Below are positions 17,155-24,912 of a DNA stretch of 58,316 nucleotides, one piece after another. Source of the DNA: Bacteroidota bacterium. GTDB taxonomy: Bacteria; Bacteroidota; Ignavibacteria; Tepidaquicellales; Tepidaquicellaceae. The stretch spans positions 1 through 58,316 of the forward strand of contig JAFDZR010000073.1 in the NCBI GenBank assembly GCA_018266875.1, given 5' to 3'. The translations under genes and the position numbers were made by a program. The notes below the pieces were generated by a model that was not told the DNA's origin, did no database searches, and saw only the letters and a program-made list of their open reading frames with translations. The stretch's first letter is position 1. Each line of letters begins with the position of its first letter.

Positions 17155-17949
17155 ATGAAAAACAAAACATTAGTAATTTTAATTTTCTCAATACTTATCC
17201 CCCTTACAGGAGGCAGATTGTTTTCACAGGAAAGCAATGAGCCGAAACCGGAAATCGGGATATATGAAAAACTCGGAGATTTTATTCCGGATGATGTAAT
17301 CCTTAATGATGAAAACGGAAAACCCGTTAATGTAAAAAGTCTTTTAAAAAGACCAACGATTTTTTCGTTTGTATATTTCAGATGTCCGGGCATATGCACT
17401 CCTCTTCTGAACGGACTTACAAAAGTAATTAACCAGGCGGATATTGAGCCGGGAATTGATTACGATGTAATTACGATCAGTTTTGATCAGACCGAAGGAT
17501 ATGAACTTGCGGCGGGAAAGAAAGAAAGTTACATAGGTTCTCTTAAAAAGAATATATCTCCCGACGGCTGGAGATTCCTGACCGGAGACAGTCTCAACAT
17601 TAAAAAGATCACTGATGCGGTTGGATTCAAATTTGCAAGGCAGGGAAATGATTTCATGCACGGAGCTTCGCTTGTAATGGTATCGGGACAGGGGAAAGTG
17701 ATTAGATATTTATACGGAACTGATTATCTGCCATTTGATCTGAAGATGGCTGTAACAGAAGCCTCCGAAGGAAGGTCTGTTCCGACCATTTCAAAAATCG
17801 TGAAGATGTGTTTCAGTTACGACCCTGAAGGAAGGAAATATGTATTGAACATCACAAGAGTTGCCGGCGGCGGAATACTTCTGCTCCTCGGAATTTTTGT
17901 CGGATATCTGACTTTAAAAAAGAAGAAAACAAATTTAAATAATACTTAA
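17155..17949 (+). CDS. SCO1/SenC-type copper chaperone
   Basis: A thioredoxin-fold protein of 264 aa with an N-terminal signal, the copper-binding CxxxC in FRCPGICTPLL (Cys77, Cys81) and the third ligand His in FMHGASLVMV (about residue 169). A C-terminal helix (about 236-253, GGGILLLLGIFVGYL) provides a membrane anchor, and a basic tail follows. SCO proteins deliver copper to, or reduce the thiols of, the CuA site of oxidase subunit II; subunit II lies in the same operon. It starts 15 bases after the cytochrome gene and ends 7 bases before coxA. Confidence 0.92.
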   Translation: MKNKTLVILIFSILIPLTGGRLFSQESNEPKPEIGIYEKLGDFIPDDVILNDENGKPVNVKSLLKRPTIFSFVYFRCPGICTPLLNGLTKVINQADIEPGIDYDVITISFDQTEGYELAAGKKESYIGSLKKNISPDGWRFLTGDSLNIKKITDAVGFKFARQGNDFMHGASLVMVSGQGKVIRYLYGTDYLPFDLKMAVTEASEGRSVPTISKIVKMCFSYDPEGRKYVLNITRVAGGGILLLLGIFVGYLTLKKKKTNLNNT

Positions 17950-17956
17950 TTAATTT

Positions 17957-19606
17957 ATGGCTAACGGAACTATAGCTGTTGAAGGAAAAACAGCTGAAGT
18001 TGATTTTTATCACGTCAAGGGAAAGTACAAAGGAATACTTTCCTGGCTGCTGACTACTGATCATAAGAGGATAGGACTGATGTATCTGTCTTCAATGACT
18101 GTATTTTTTCTGTCAGCAATGACACTCGGCGTATTGATGAGACTTGAAATGCTTACACCCGGAGAGACGATTATGAGCGCACAGACTTATAATTCGTTTT
18201 TCACTCTTCACGGCGTAATAATGATATTCCTTTTTATAATACCCGGAGTGCCCGCTGTATTCGGTAACTTTATACTGCCGATTCAGCTGGGGGCAAAGGA
18301 CGTTCAGTTCCCGAGACTGAATCTCTTATCCTGGTATCTTTACATGATCGGGGGAGGTCTGGCAATATTCTCACTTTTTGTTGGATCGGGAATCGCGGAT
18401 ACCGGCTGGACATTTTATGTGCCTTTCAGCATCAGGACAACAACAAACGTTTCTCTGACTGTATTTGCAGCATTTGTACTCGGATTTTCATCCATACTTA
18501 CCGGACTGAATTTTCTTACTACGATACACAGACTTAGATGTCCCGGAATGACCTGGTTCAGAATGCCTCTTTTCGTCTGGGCGATATACGCAACATCCTG
18601 GATACAGGTGCTTGCTACACCGGTGATCGGTATCACTCTTCTTCTTGTAATTCTTGAAAGAGCATTCGGCATCGGAGTATTCGATCCGACGCTGGGAGGA
18701 GATCCTCTGCTTTATCAGCATTTGTTCTGGATATATTCGCATCCTGCAGTTTACATCATGGTTCTCCCTGCAATGGGTGTTGTATCGGAGATCATACCGA
18801 CATTTGCAAAGAAACCGATATTCGGTTATGTGCCGATAGCAATATCGAGTCTCGGCATAGCTCTGGTCGGATATCTTGTCTGGGGACACCACATGTTCTC
18901 AAGCGGTATCAGCGATACATCAAGAGTAATATTTTCATTGCTTACATTTATAGTTGCTCTGCCTTCGGGAATAAAAGTATTCAACTGGGTGGCGACTCTT
19001 TATAAAGGTTCAATTGATGTGACAGCTCCAATGCTTTTCACTCTGCTGTTTATTTTTATATTTTCCATAGGCGGACTTACCGGACTTGTGCTTGGCGCTC
19101 TGAATACTGATATTTTTCTTACGGATACATATTTTGTGGTGGGACATTTTCATTATGTGATGTTCGGAGGAATGGGACTGATATTCTTTGCATCGCTTCA
19201 CTACTGGTTCCCGAAAATGTACGGAAAAATGTACAACGAAAAAGTCGCAAAGGTAGCGGCTTACTGGATAGGGATAGGATTCAATGTGCTTTATTTCCCG
19301 ATGTTCATTATGGGATATCTCGGAATGCCGAGAAGATATTATGATTATCTTCCTGAGTTTCAGACTTACCATATAATTTCAACTGTAGGGTCATGGATAC
19401 TGGTTTCAGGAATACTAGTAATGGTATTTAATCTGATAAACGGAATAAGGAACGGAAAGAAGACAACGGATAATCCTTGGGGCGGAACGACACTTGAGTG
19501 GACGGTTCCATCGCCGCCGCCGCTGGAAAATTTCGAGGAAATTCCTACTGTTACAACCGGTCCTTATGATCATACACATATACATAAGCAGGAGGTAAAA
19601 AATTGA
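17957..19606 (+). CDS. coxA: Cytochrome c oxidase subunit I, A2-type haem-copper oxidase
   Basis: The 549-aa catalytic subunit, with about twelve or more helices. Ligands present are low-spin haem His85 (FFTLHGVIM), CuB His262 with cross-link Tyr266 in YSHPAVY, CuB His311 and His312, and haem a3 and haem a His397 and His399 in VGHFHYV. The usual D-channel Glu of A1 enzymes is absent. Tyr260-Ser261 (the YS motif) is found instead, which marks the A2 subfamily, as in Rhodothermus caa3. It reduces oxygen to water and pumps protons. Its stop overlaps the TTG start of coxC by 4 bases. Confidence 0.97.
   Translation: MANGTIAVEGKTAEVDFYHVKGKYKGILSWLLTTDHKRIGLMYLSSMTVFFLSAMTLGVLMRLEMLTPGETIMSAQTYNSFFTLHGVIMIFLFIIPGVPAVFGNFILPIQLGAKDVQFPRLNLLSWYLYMIGGGLAIFSLFVGSGIADTGWTFYVPFSIRTTTNVSLTVFAAFVLGFSSILTGLNFLTTIHRLRCPGMTWFRMPLFVWAIYATSWIQVLATPVIGITLLLVILERAFGIGVFDPTLGGDPLLYQHLFWIYSHPAVYIMVLPAMGVVSEIIPTFAKKPIFGYVPIAISSLGIALVGYLVWGHHMFSSGISDTSRVIFSLLTFIVALPSGIKVFNWVATLYKGSIDVTAPMLFTLLFIFIFSIGGLTGLVLGALNTDIFLTDTYFVVGHFHYVMFGGMGLIFFASLHYWFPKMYGKMYNEKVAKVAAYWIGIGFNVLYFPMFIMGYLGMPRRYYDYLPEFQTYHIISTVGSWILVSGILVMVFNLINGIRNGKKTTDNPWGGTTLEWTVPSPPPLENFEEIPTVTTGPYDHTHIHKQEVKN
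19590..19595 (+). promoter_or_regulatory. Shine-Dalgarno site for the TTG start of coxC
   Basis: AGGAGG lies inside the coxA 3' end, 7 bases before TTG at 19603. It fixes the non-ATG start of coxC and supports coupled translation. Confidence 0.7.
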
Positions 19607-20244
19607 GCCAGAACACTGAAACAGCTGTTCAGGAAGAGATCCATGAGATCCACATGCACAGGGATGACTTCGGATCTAAAATGGGAATGTGGTTATTTCT
19701 GTTCACCGAAGTTCTGCTTTTCGGAGGACTCTTCATTCTCTATGCAAGTTACAGGTTTATTTATGCGGAATCATTTGCAATAGCCGCAAGCGAACTGGAT
19801 GTGCTGATGGGCGCAGTCAATACGGTTATACTTCTGACAAGCAGTCTAACTGTAGTGCTGGGAATAGTTGCTCTTCAGAAGAACAACAAGAAACTCTGCC
19901 TGTTCTTTCTTTGGGTTACAATAGCATGCGGAATATTATTCCTTGTGAATAAATATTTCGAATGGGGTGCAAAATTCCATCACGGCATTTACCCTAAAGG
20001 TCCGGCTCTTCAGGATATGGGTGAAGGAGAAGTGATGTATTTCGGTCTTTATTATGTAATGACAGGTCTTCACGGACTGCATATAATTGTCGGACTTGCA
20101 TTCATTGGATTTGTGATGTGGCAGATAAAGAAAGATGTAATCACTGCCACAAATTTTCAGAAGCTTGAGAATTCGGGATTATACTGGCACCTTGTTGACA
20201 TAATCTGGATATTCCTGTTTCCTTTATTTTATCTTATACATTAA
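19603..20244 (+). CDS. coxC: Cytochrome c oxidase subunit III
   Basis: A 213-aa membrane protein with five predicted helices (about 26-46, 65-83, 96-114, 147-168 and 190-212), the short form of subunit III typical of caa3-type and quinol oxidases. It has the conserved first-helix stretch [19 protein letters not shown] and the [11 protein letters not shown] segment. It stabilises subunit I during turnover. TTG at 19603 is supported by an AGGAGG site and a 4-base overlap with coxA. The gene order I-III-IV-II is unusual, since subunit II normally comes first. Confidence 0.95.
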   Translation: MSQNTETAVQEEIHEIHMHRDDFGSKMGMWLFLFTEVLLFGGLFILYASYRFIYAESFAIAASELDVLMGAVNTVILLTSSLTVVLGIVALQKNNKKLCLFFLWVTIACGILFLVNKYFEWGAKFHHGIYPKGPALQDMGEGEVMYFGLYYVMTGLHGLHIIVGLAFIGFVMWQIKKDVITATNFQKLENSGLYWHLVDIIWIFLFPLFYLIH

Positions 20245-20271
20245 CAATAATTTTATAAAATTTAATAAATT

Positions 20272-20616
20272 ATGAACAATCATAAATCTGATATTACAGA
20301 AGTAACGGGACTTGATGATGTGGGTGACGGTCACATTGCTGAAGCTCATCATCCGACCTACGGAGTTAATATACTTGTATGGATCGGACTGCTTTCGCTT
20401 ACGTCAATAACAGTTGCGGTAGCAGGTATAAATCTCGGCAGTCTTGCATTGTCAGCCGCGCTGATCATTGCTCTTGTGAAATCAATGTTCGTGATAAATT
20501 TTTTCATGCATCTGAAATATGACAATAAAGTGTTCAAGATATTTGTAGGTGTGTGTATGCTGATCTTTATTGTTGTACTTATTTTAACATTTTTTGATCT
20601 AACATTCAGATATTAA
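20272..20616 (+). CDS. coxD: Cytochrome c oxidase subunit IV
   Basis: A 114-aa protein with three helices (about 36-53, 58-78 and 88-108) and the subunit IV hallmark of the prokaryotic family, KSMFVINFFMHLKYD, around residues 70-84. The polar N-terminus contains several His (HIAEAHHPTYG). It is a small accessory subunit in the membrane sector. It starts 27 bases after coxC and ends 13 bases before coxB, so all the oxidase genes form one transcript. Confidence 0.9.
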   Translation: MNNHKSDITEVTGLDDVGDGHIAEAHHPTYGVNILVWIGLLSLTSITVAVAGINLGSLALSAALIIALVKSMFVINFFMHLKYDNKVFKIFVGVCMLIFIVVLILTFFDLTFRY

Positions 20617-20629
20617 CAGTTAATTAATT

Positions 20630-21400
20630 ATGAGACCTAGTATAATAAATGAAGTAGATACTACCTTTTGGATAATAACAGGTATATCAATAGTTCTTTT
20701 GCTCATTATCACTGTGGCAATGTTGTATTTTGTTTTCAAATATAACAAGAAAAGAAATCCTGTCCCTGAAAACATAGAAGGAAACACAACGCTTGAAGTA
20801 ATATGGACGATCATCCCAATAATTCTTGTTCTGTATATGTTCTTTGTCAGCTGGTCGGGTTTCAGGAATATGCGCGATTTTCCGAAAGACGCTATGGTAG
20901 TTAAAGTAACAGGGCAGATGTGGAAATGGACATTCGAATATGATACAAAGAAAAAATCCGATACACTGATGCTTCCGCACAATAAGGACATTAAATTTGA
21001 CATAACTTCCATTGACGTACTTCACAGTTTTTATATGCCTCATTTCAGGACAAAGGAAGATGCGGTTCCCGGAAGAATAAATCATTACTGGATAAGGACA
21101 GCAGATCTTGGAACATATTATGTAGCATGCGCGGAATACTGCGGACTGAATCATTCATATATGTATGCTCCGGTAAAAGTAATTCCCGAAGAAGAATTTG
21201 AGATCTGGAAAAACACGCTGCCTGCTGATACAACCAAGAAAGATACATCAGCGGTTAAAAAGGATTCACTTAGTTCATCGGGAAGCGTAACTGATTCAAC
21301 GAAGATGAACAAAGATACCCTGAAGACAGGAATAAAGACTGACAGTATTAAAAAGTCACCTGCTTCGGATATGAAAAAACCAGATACATTAAAAAAATAA
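20630..21400 (+). CDS. coxB: Cytochrome c oxidase subunit II with charged C-terminal tail
   Basis: A 256-aa protein with two N-terminal helices (about 13-36 and 55-75) and a periplasmic cupredoxin domain. CuA ligands are complete: His132, Cys167, Glu169, Cys171, His175 and Met178 (in CAEYCGLNHSYM). The aromatic patch QMWKWTFEY is present for electron entry from cytochrome c. Caa3 enzymes usually carry a fused cytochrome c domain after CuA; here residues about 200-256 form a Lys/Asp/Ser/Thr-rich, low-complexity tail instead. Electron delivery must therefore come from a separate cytochrome, probably the one encoded at 16189-17139. It is last of the four oxidase subunits. Confidence 0.96.
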   Translation: MRPSIINEVDTTFWIITGISIVLLLIITVAMLYFVFKYNKKRNPVPENIEGNTTLEVIWTIIPIILVLYMFFVSWSGFRNMRDFPKDAMVVKVTGQMWKWTFEYDTKKKSDTLMLPHNKDIKFDITSIDVLHSFYMPHFRTKEDAVPGRINHYWIRTADLGTYYVACAEYCGLNHSYMYAPVKVIPEEEFEIWKNTLPADTTKKDTSAVKKDSLSSSGSVTDSTKMNKDTLKTGIKTDSIKKSPASDMKKPDTLKK

Positions 21401-21481
21401 ATTCAGAAGAAAATTCAGACAGCAGATACATATAAGAAAGATTTTACATTAGGCTCAGGACTGTTATTCAGGACCAGGGTA

Positions 21482-22336
21482 GTGCTTGAACTGACGAAGA
21501 TCAGGATCACAATGCTTGTGGCGCTGACAACATCACTTGGATACATACTTGCGTTGAATGATCTGAGTTCATATTCATTCTATCCTGTGATAGGGATATT
21601 TTTGCTTGCATGCGGAGCAGCGGCAATGAATCACTATCAGGAGAGGGGAACGGACATACTGATGGACAGGACAAAGGGAAGACCGATTCCATCAGGAACT
21701 GTGACGCCGTTTTTTGTCATTTCGGTTTCGGTTGTGTTTTTGATTGCGGGATCGGCGGTGCTTTTGTTAAAGTCGAATCTGCTTTGTTTGTATATCGGGT
21801 TGTTTACTTTTTTGTGGTACAACGGAGTTTACACTCCGTTGAAGAAAGTAATGGCGCTGGCGATAATCCCGGGTTCGCTTGTAGGAGCTCTTCCCCCGAT
21901 GGCGGGATGGGTTGCGGCAGGCGGTTCCCTTACCAATGAGACAATTATTCTTATTGCTTCGTATTTTTTTATATGGCAGATCCCGCATTTCTGGATCCTG
22001 CTTCTGGTATACGGAAAGGATTATGACAGGGGAGGCTTTCCTACTCTTACTAATATGCTGTCTCAGAGACAGCTCATTAAAATTACATTTACATGGATCC
22101 TTCTTACTGTCGCTGTTGCTCTGTCCATCAATTTTTTCGGTATCCTGAATTATTATGTGTCTAATGCTCTGCTGGCGGTATTCTGTTTCTGGATCTTTAC
22201 AAGAGCAATAAAATTTCTGGACAGAACAGGTGATAAAAGCAGTTTCAGGAATATGTTCATAAGCATAAATATTTTTACTCTGCTTATCATTACACTTTTG
22301 TCGGTTGACAAACTTGTGAAATTATTTTTAGAATAA
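21482..22336 (+). CDS. ctaB: Protohaem IX farnesyltransferase (haem O synthase)
   Basis: A UbiA-family prenyltransferase of 284 aa with about eight to nine helices. The two prenyl-diphosphate/Mg sites are NHYQERGTDILMDRTKGRP (about 51-69) and YGKDYDRGGFPTL (about 177-189). It farnesylates haem B to haem O for the oxidase encoded just upstream. GTG at 21482 gives a normal N-terminus (LELTKIRITML). The frame stays open upstream to a stop at 21398, with no ATG, GTG or TTG, so a longer product would need a rare start. No ctaA (haem A synthase) is seen in the window. Confidence 0.93.
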   Translation: MLELTKIRITMLVALTTSLGYILALNDLSSYSFYPVIGIFLLACGAAAMNHYQERGTDILMDRTKGRPIPSGTVTPFFVISVSVVFLIAGSAVLLLKSNLLCLYIGLFTFLWYNGVYTPLKKVMALAIIPGSLVGALPPMAGWVAAGGSLTNETIILIASYFFIWQIPHFWILLLVYGKDYDRGGFPTLTNMLSQRQLIKITFTWILLTVAVALSINFFGILNYYVSNALLAVFCFWIFTRAIKFLDRTGDKSSFRNMFISINIFTLLIITLLSVDKLVKLFLE

Positions 22337-22361
22337 AAAATTAATATAACAAATATATCAA

Positions 22362-23726
22362 ATGGATTTTTTAGACAAATTAGTAATCCCGGCGACTACC
22401 CAGCATCTCTCGCTGCTTAAGATAATTCTTATAATGTCGCTGCTTATTTTCATTCCTTTTTACGGTATGCTGGTCGGTGGAACTGCTTTTTCAGTTATAT
22501 TCAATGCCTACGGCAGAAAGATCAAGAATAAACTCTTTATAAGATTTGCCAAGGATATCATTGACAAACTTGCTATAAACAGATTTGTCGGAGTCGGACT
22601 TGGTATTATTCCGCTGCTTTCTATTACATTCTGTTATGCACAGCTTCTTTTTGAAGTAAAAGTCATTGCCGTCAGTCTGCTGTTTGTTGCAACGTTATTT
22701 CTCGCACTGGCTGTCAATTTTATTTACAGCTATCAGAGTACGTTTCAAATTGAATCCCTGATAGAGACATTCAAGGGGATTTCGGGACTCAATAAACACG
22801 AACTTGAAACCAAACTCCCTGAAGAAGTATCAGATTACGAATTTGATCTTATGAACACAAATTCCAACTCAGGTCTTTACGGTTTTGTGCTGCTGCTGAT
22901 TACGGGAATCTTCTTTACAGGAGGCATTACTATTGTTCAGTTCTCAGAAAAATATCAGGATTTCCAGAATATTGCCCAGATATTTTTATCAGGCGCAACA
23001 TTCATTAATTTTATTATGCTGCTTGTTTTATCTGCGGCCGTAACCGGAACAGCTATTTTGTTCTTCTTTTTCAGCTGGCAGGGCGGCATGCATGATATGG
23101 AAAAGGAGTATTATAATTTTGTCAAAAAAATCGGTTCAAATATTGCCTTTACAGGCGCAGCGCTTACACCTGTTTTTCTTTTCATAAGTTTTTTTATGAT
23201 GCCGAATTCAGCTTTATCAGGAAGCGTGTTCATGTACACCGGACTTGCTTTTGTTTCCCTTCTTCTGTTATGTAATTTTCTTTATGCTGTAATTAAGAAT
23301 TCCGATATGAAATATATCGGCGCTGCTTTTTATTTTGTGATACTTTCCTGCGGATTCATAATAATGAAAAATCAGTCTGCTTTTGGAACAGCATCATACA
23401 AACATCTTGAAGCAATTAATCTGATGGCTGAAGAGCTTCATAAGGAGAAAAAAGGTAAAACTGTCAATACTGAAGGCGTAAACGGAGAGGAAATATTTAC
23501 AAAGATCTGTTCTGCATGTCATAAGTTTGATGTTAAACTTGTCGGTCCGCCCTATCAGCAGACAATACCGACTTATAACGGAGATGTAAAGAAGCTGCAG
23601 CAGTTTATTCTGAATCCTGTTAAAAAAAATCCTGAGTACCCTCCGATGCCTAATCCCGGTCTCAAACCGAAAGAAGCGGCTGCTGTTGCACAGTATCTTA
23701 TAGATAAAATAGCCGGGAAAAAATAA
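22362..23726 (+). CDS. Polytopic membrane protein with C-terminal cytochrome c domain
   Basis: A 454-aa protein. Residues about 1-345 hold about eight membrane helices (for example 19-45, 75-125, 171-195, 205-240, 261-280 and 288-340) with no recognised family signature. A short Lys/Glu linker follows. Residues about 370-454 are a class I cytochrome c with CSACH at 383-387 and a probable axial Met in YPPMPNPGL. It is the last gene of the respiratory cluster, 25 bases after ctaB, and is followed by a strong terminator. It may feed electrons to or from ACIII or the oxidase, or form a separate membrane oxidoreductase. The membrane part is not one I can name. Confidence 0.8.
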   Translation: MDFLDKLVIPATTQHLSLLKIILIMSLLIFIPFYGMLVGGTAFSVIFNAYGRKIKNKLFIRFAKDIIDKLAINRFVGVGLGIIPLLSITFCYAQLLFEVKVIAVSLLFVATLFLALAVNFIYSYQSTFQIESLIETFKGISGLNKHELETKLPEEVSDYEFDLMNTNSNSGLYGFVLLLITGIFFTGGITIVQFSEKYQDFQNIAQIFLSGATFINFIMLLVLSAAVTGTAILFFFFSWQGGMHDMEKEYYNFVKKIGSNIAFTGAALTPVFLFISFFMMPNSALSGSVFMYTGLAFVSLLLLCNFLYAVIKNSDMKYIGAAFYFVILSCGFIIMKNQSAFGTASYKHLEAINLMAEELHKEKKGKTVNTEGVNGEEIFTKICSACHKFDVKLVGPPYQQTIPTYNGDVKKLQQFILNPVKKNPEYPPMPNPGLKPKEAAAVAQYLIDKIAGKK

Positions 23727-23750
23727 ACGGATCTAAATAGAAATTTATAA

Positions 23751-23778
23751 AAGCGGAGTCTGACTCCGCTTTTTTTTG
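23751..23778 (+). terminator. Terminator closing the respiratory operon
   Basis: AAGCGGAGT (23751-23759) pairs perfectly with ACTCCGCTT (23763-23771) around a 3-base loop and runs into eight T. It lies 25 bases after the last cytochrome gene. Confidence 0.9.
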
Positions 23779-23779
23779 T

Positions 23780-23813
23780 AACCACATAGACACATAGACA
23801 CATAGACACATAG
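23780..23813. repeat. ACACATAG tandem repeat
   Basis: AACCACATAG is followed by three copies of ACACATAG. The first 18 bases are identical to the core of the 28-bp array at 58097-58316. It sits directly after the operon terminator. Confidence 0.85.
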
Positions 23814-23844
23814 GATATTTAAAAATTTTTTTTAATAATTTTTT

Positions 23845-24056
23845 ATTTAACCTTTACCTTTACCTTTACCTTTAACCTTTGACGTTTGACGTTTGACGTT
23901 TGACCTTTGACGTTTGACGTTTGACCTTTGACCTTTAACCTTTGACATTTAACATTTAACATTTAGCATTTAACATTTAGCATTTAACATTTGACATTTA
24001 ACTTTTGACATTTGACATTTGACATTTGACCTTTGACCTTTGACCTTTGACATTTT
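23845..24056. repeat. Heptamer tandem repeat (TTTGACN and variants)
   Basis: About thirty consecutive 6-7-bp units of TTTGACC, TTTGACG, TTTGACA, TTTAACA, TTTAGCA and CTTTAC fill more than 200 bases. The strand shows strong skew (G and C sit at fixed phase). Variants are grouped in blocks, as expected from slippage expansion. The reverse strand gives a spurious ORF at 23984-24277. The remainder of the gap, up to the sirtuin start at 24138, is AT-rich and is the likely sirtuin promoter. Confidence 0.9.
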
Positions 24057-24137
24057 GGTGACTTTAAAATTTTCTGCGGTTGTTTTAATTTAAATTTTAA
24101 ATATTCTCTTGGATAATTTACAGTATAAAAGAACATT

Positions 24138-24830
24138 TTGAGAAAGAAGAAAATAGTAGTATTAACCGGAGCAGGGATCAGCGCTGAGAGCGGACTTTCT
24201 ACTTTCAGGGATTCGGGAGGATTATGGGAAGGGCATAACGTGATGGATGTGGCTTCACCGGAAGGATGGAGGCGCAACCGGAAGCTTGTGCTTGAGTTTT
24301 ATAATCAAAGACGAAGACAGCTTAGGAATGCTGTCCCGAATGCCGCTCATACTGAACTTGTCCGGCTCGAGGAAAAATATGACGTTACAGTTATAACTCA
24401 GAATGTTGATGACCTTCACGAAAGAGCTGGCTCTTCAAGTATAATCCATCTTCACGGTGAACTCAACAAGTCCCAGAGTACAGCTGATCCGGACCTGATT
24501 TATGATCTGGAAGGCGAAGACATTTCAATAGGTGATAAATGCGAACTTGGATCTCAGCTTAGACCATTTATAGTATGGTTTGGTGAACTGGTTCCCAAAA
24601 TGGAAGAGGCAGTTATGGAAACACTGAAAGCCGAAATATTCATTGTGATAGGAACTTCCCTGGTTGTTTATCCGGCTGCCGGATTAGTCGCATATACGGG
24701 AAATGAAATTCCCAGGTACCTGATTGATCCCTCTGAACCGGAATTGAATTTAAGTTATTCAAATCTTACACATATTAAATCAAAAGCTACTTCAGGTACT
24801 AAAGAACTTGTTGACAGATTAATGAAATAA
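24138..24830 (+). CDS. Sir2-family NAD-dependent protein deacylase without zinc cysteines
   Basis: A 230-aa sirtuin. NAD-binding motifs are GAGISAESGLSTFRDSGGLW (about 10-29), TQNVDDLHERAG (about 91-102), the catalytic His in HLHGEL (about 109) and GTSLVVYPAAG. The zinc-ribbon cysteines of most sirtuins are missing: the region after HGEL (about 113-140) has a single Cys and no CxxC pair. The FYNQRRRQ stretch is like the Tyr/Arg acyl-binding motif of SIRT5-type (class III) enzymes. It removes acetyl or acyl groups from lysines in the cytoplasm. TTG at 24138 is the only suitable start. A bidirectional hairpin follows. Confidence 0.9.
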   Translation: MRKKKIVVLTGAGISAESGLSTFRDSGGLWEGHNVMDVASPEGWRRNRKLVLEFYNQRRRQLRNAVPNAAHTELVRLEEKYDVTVITQNVDDLHERAGSSSIIHLHGELNKSQSTADPDLIYDLEGEDISIGDKCELGSQLRPFIVWFGELVPKMEEAVMETLKAEIFIVIGTSLVVYPAAGLVAYTGNEIPRYLIDPSEPELNLSYSNLTHIKSKATSGTKELVDRLMK

Positions 24831-24857
24831 ACGGAATTATTTTGTTTAGGTATATAA

Positions 24858-24898
24858 AAAAAGCTGTTTCCGCTTTCGCAGAAACAGCTTTTTAATTT
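24858..24898. terminator. Bidirectional terminator between the sirtuin and ompA-like genes
   Basis: AAAAAGCTGTTTC (24858-24870) pairs perfectly with GAAACAGCTTTTT (24881-24893) around a 10-base loop. A and T runs on both sides serve both converging genes. Confidence 0.88.
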
Positions 24899-24912
24899 TA
24901 GTGAATATTTAT

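Noticed and set aside
16821..17399. Long minus-strand reading frame (192 aa) opposite the cytochrome c and SCO genes
   Set aside because: It lies opposite two well-supported genes, has no recognisable motif and carries the composition of a shadow frame.
21401..21481. Longer CtaB starting upstream of 21482
   Set aside because: The frame is open but offers no ATG, GTG or TTG, and the shorter product already matches the family N-terminus.
23984..24277. Minus-strand 97-aa reading frame across the heptamer array
   Set aside because: Its product includes repeats of QMSNVKC-type words created by the tandem heptamer, and it overlaps the sirtuin gene.
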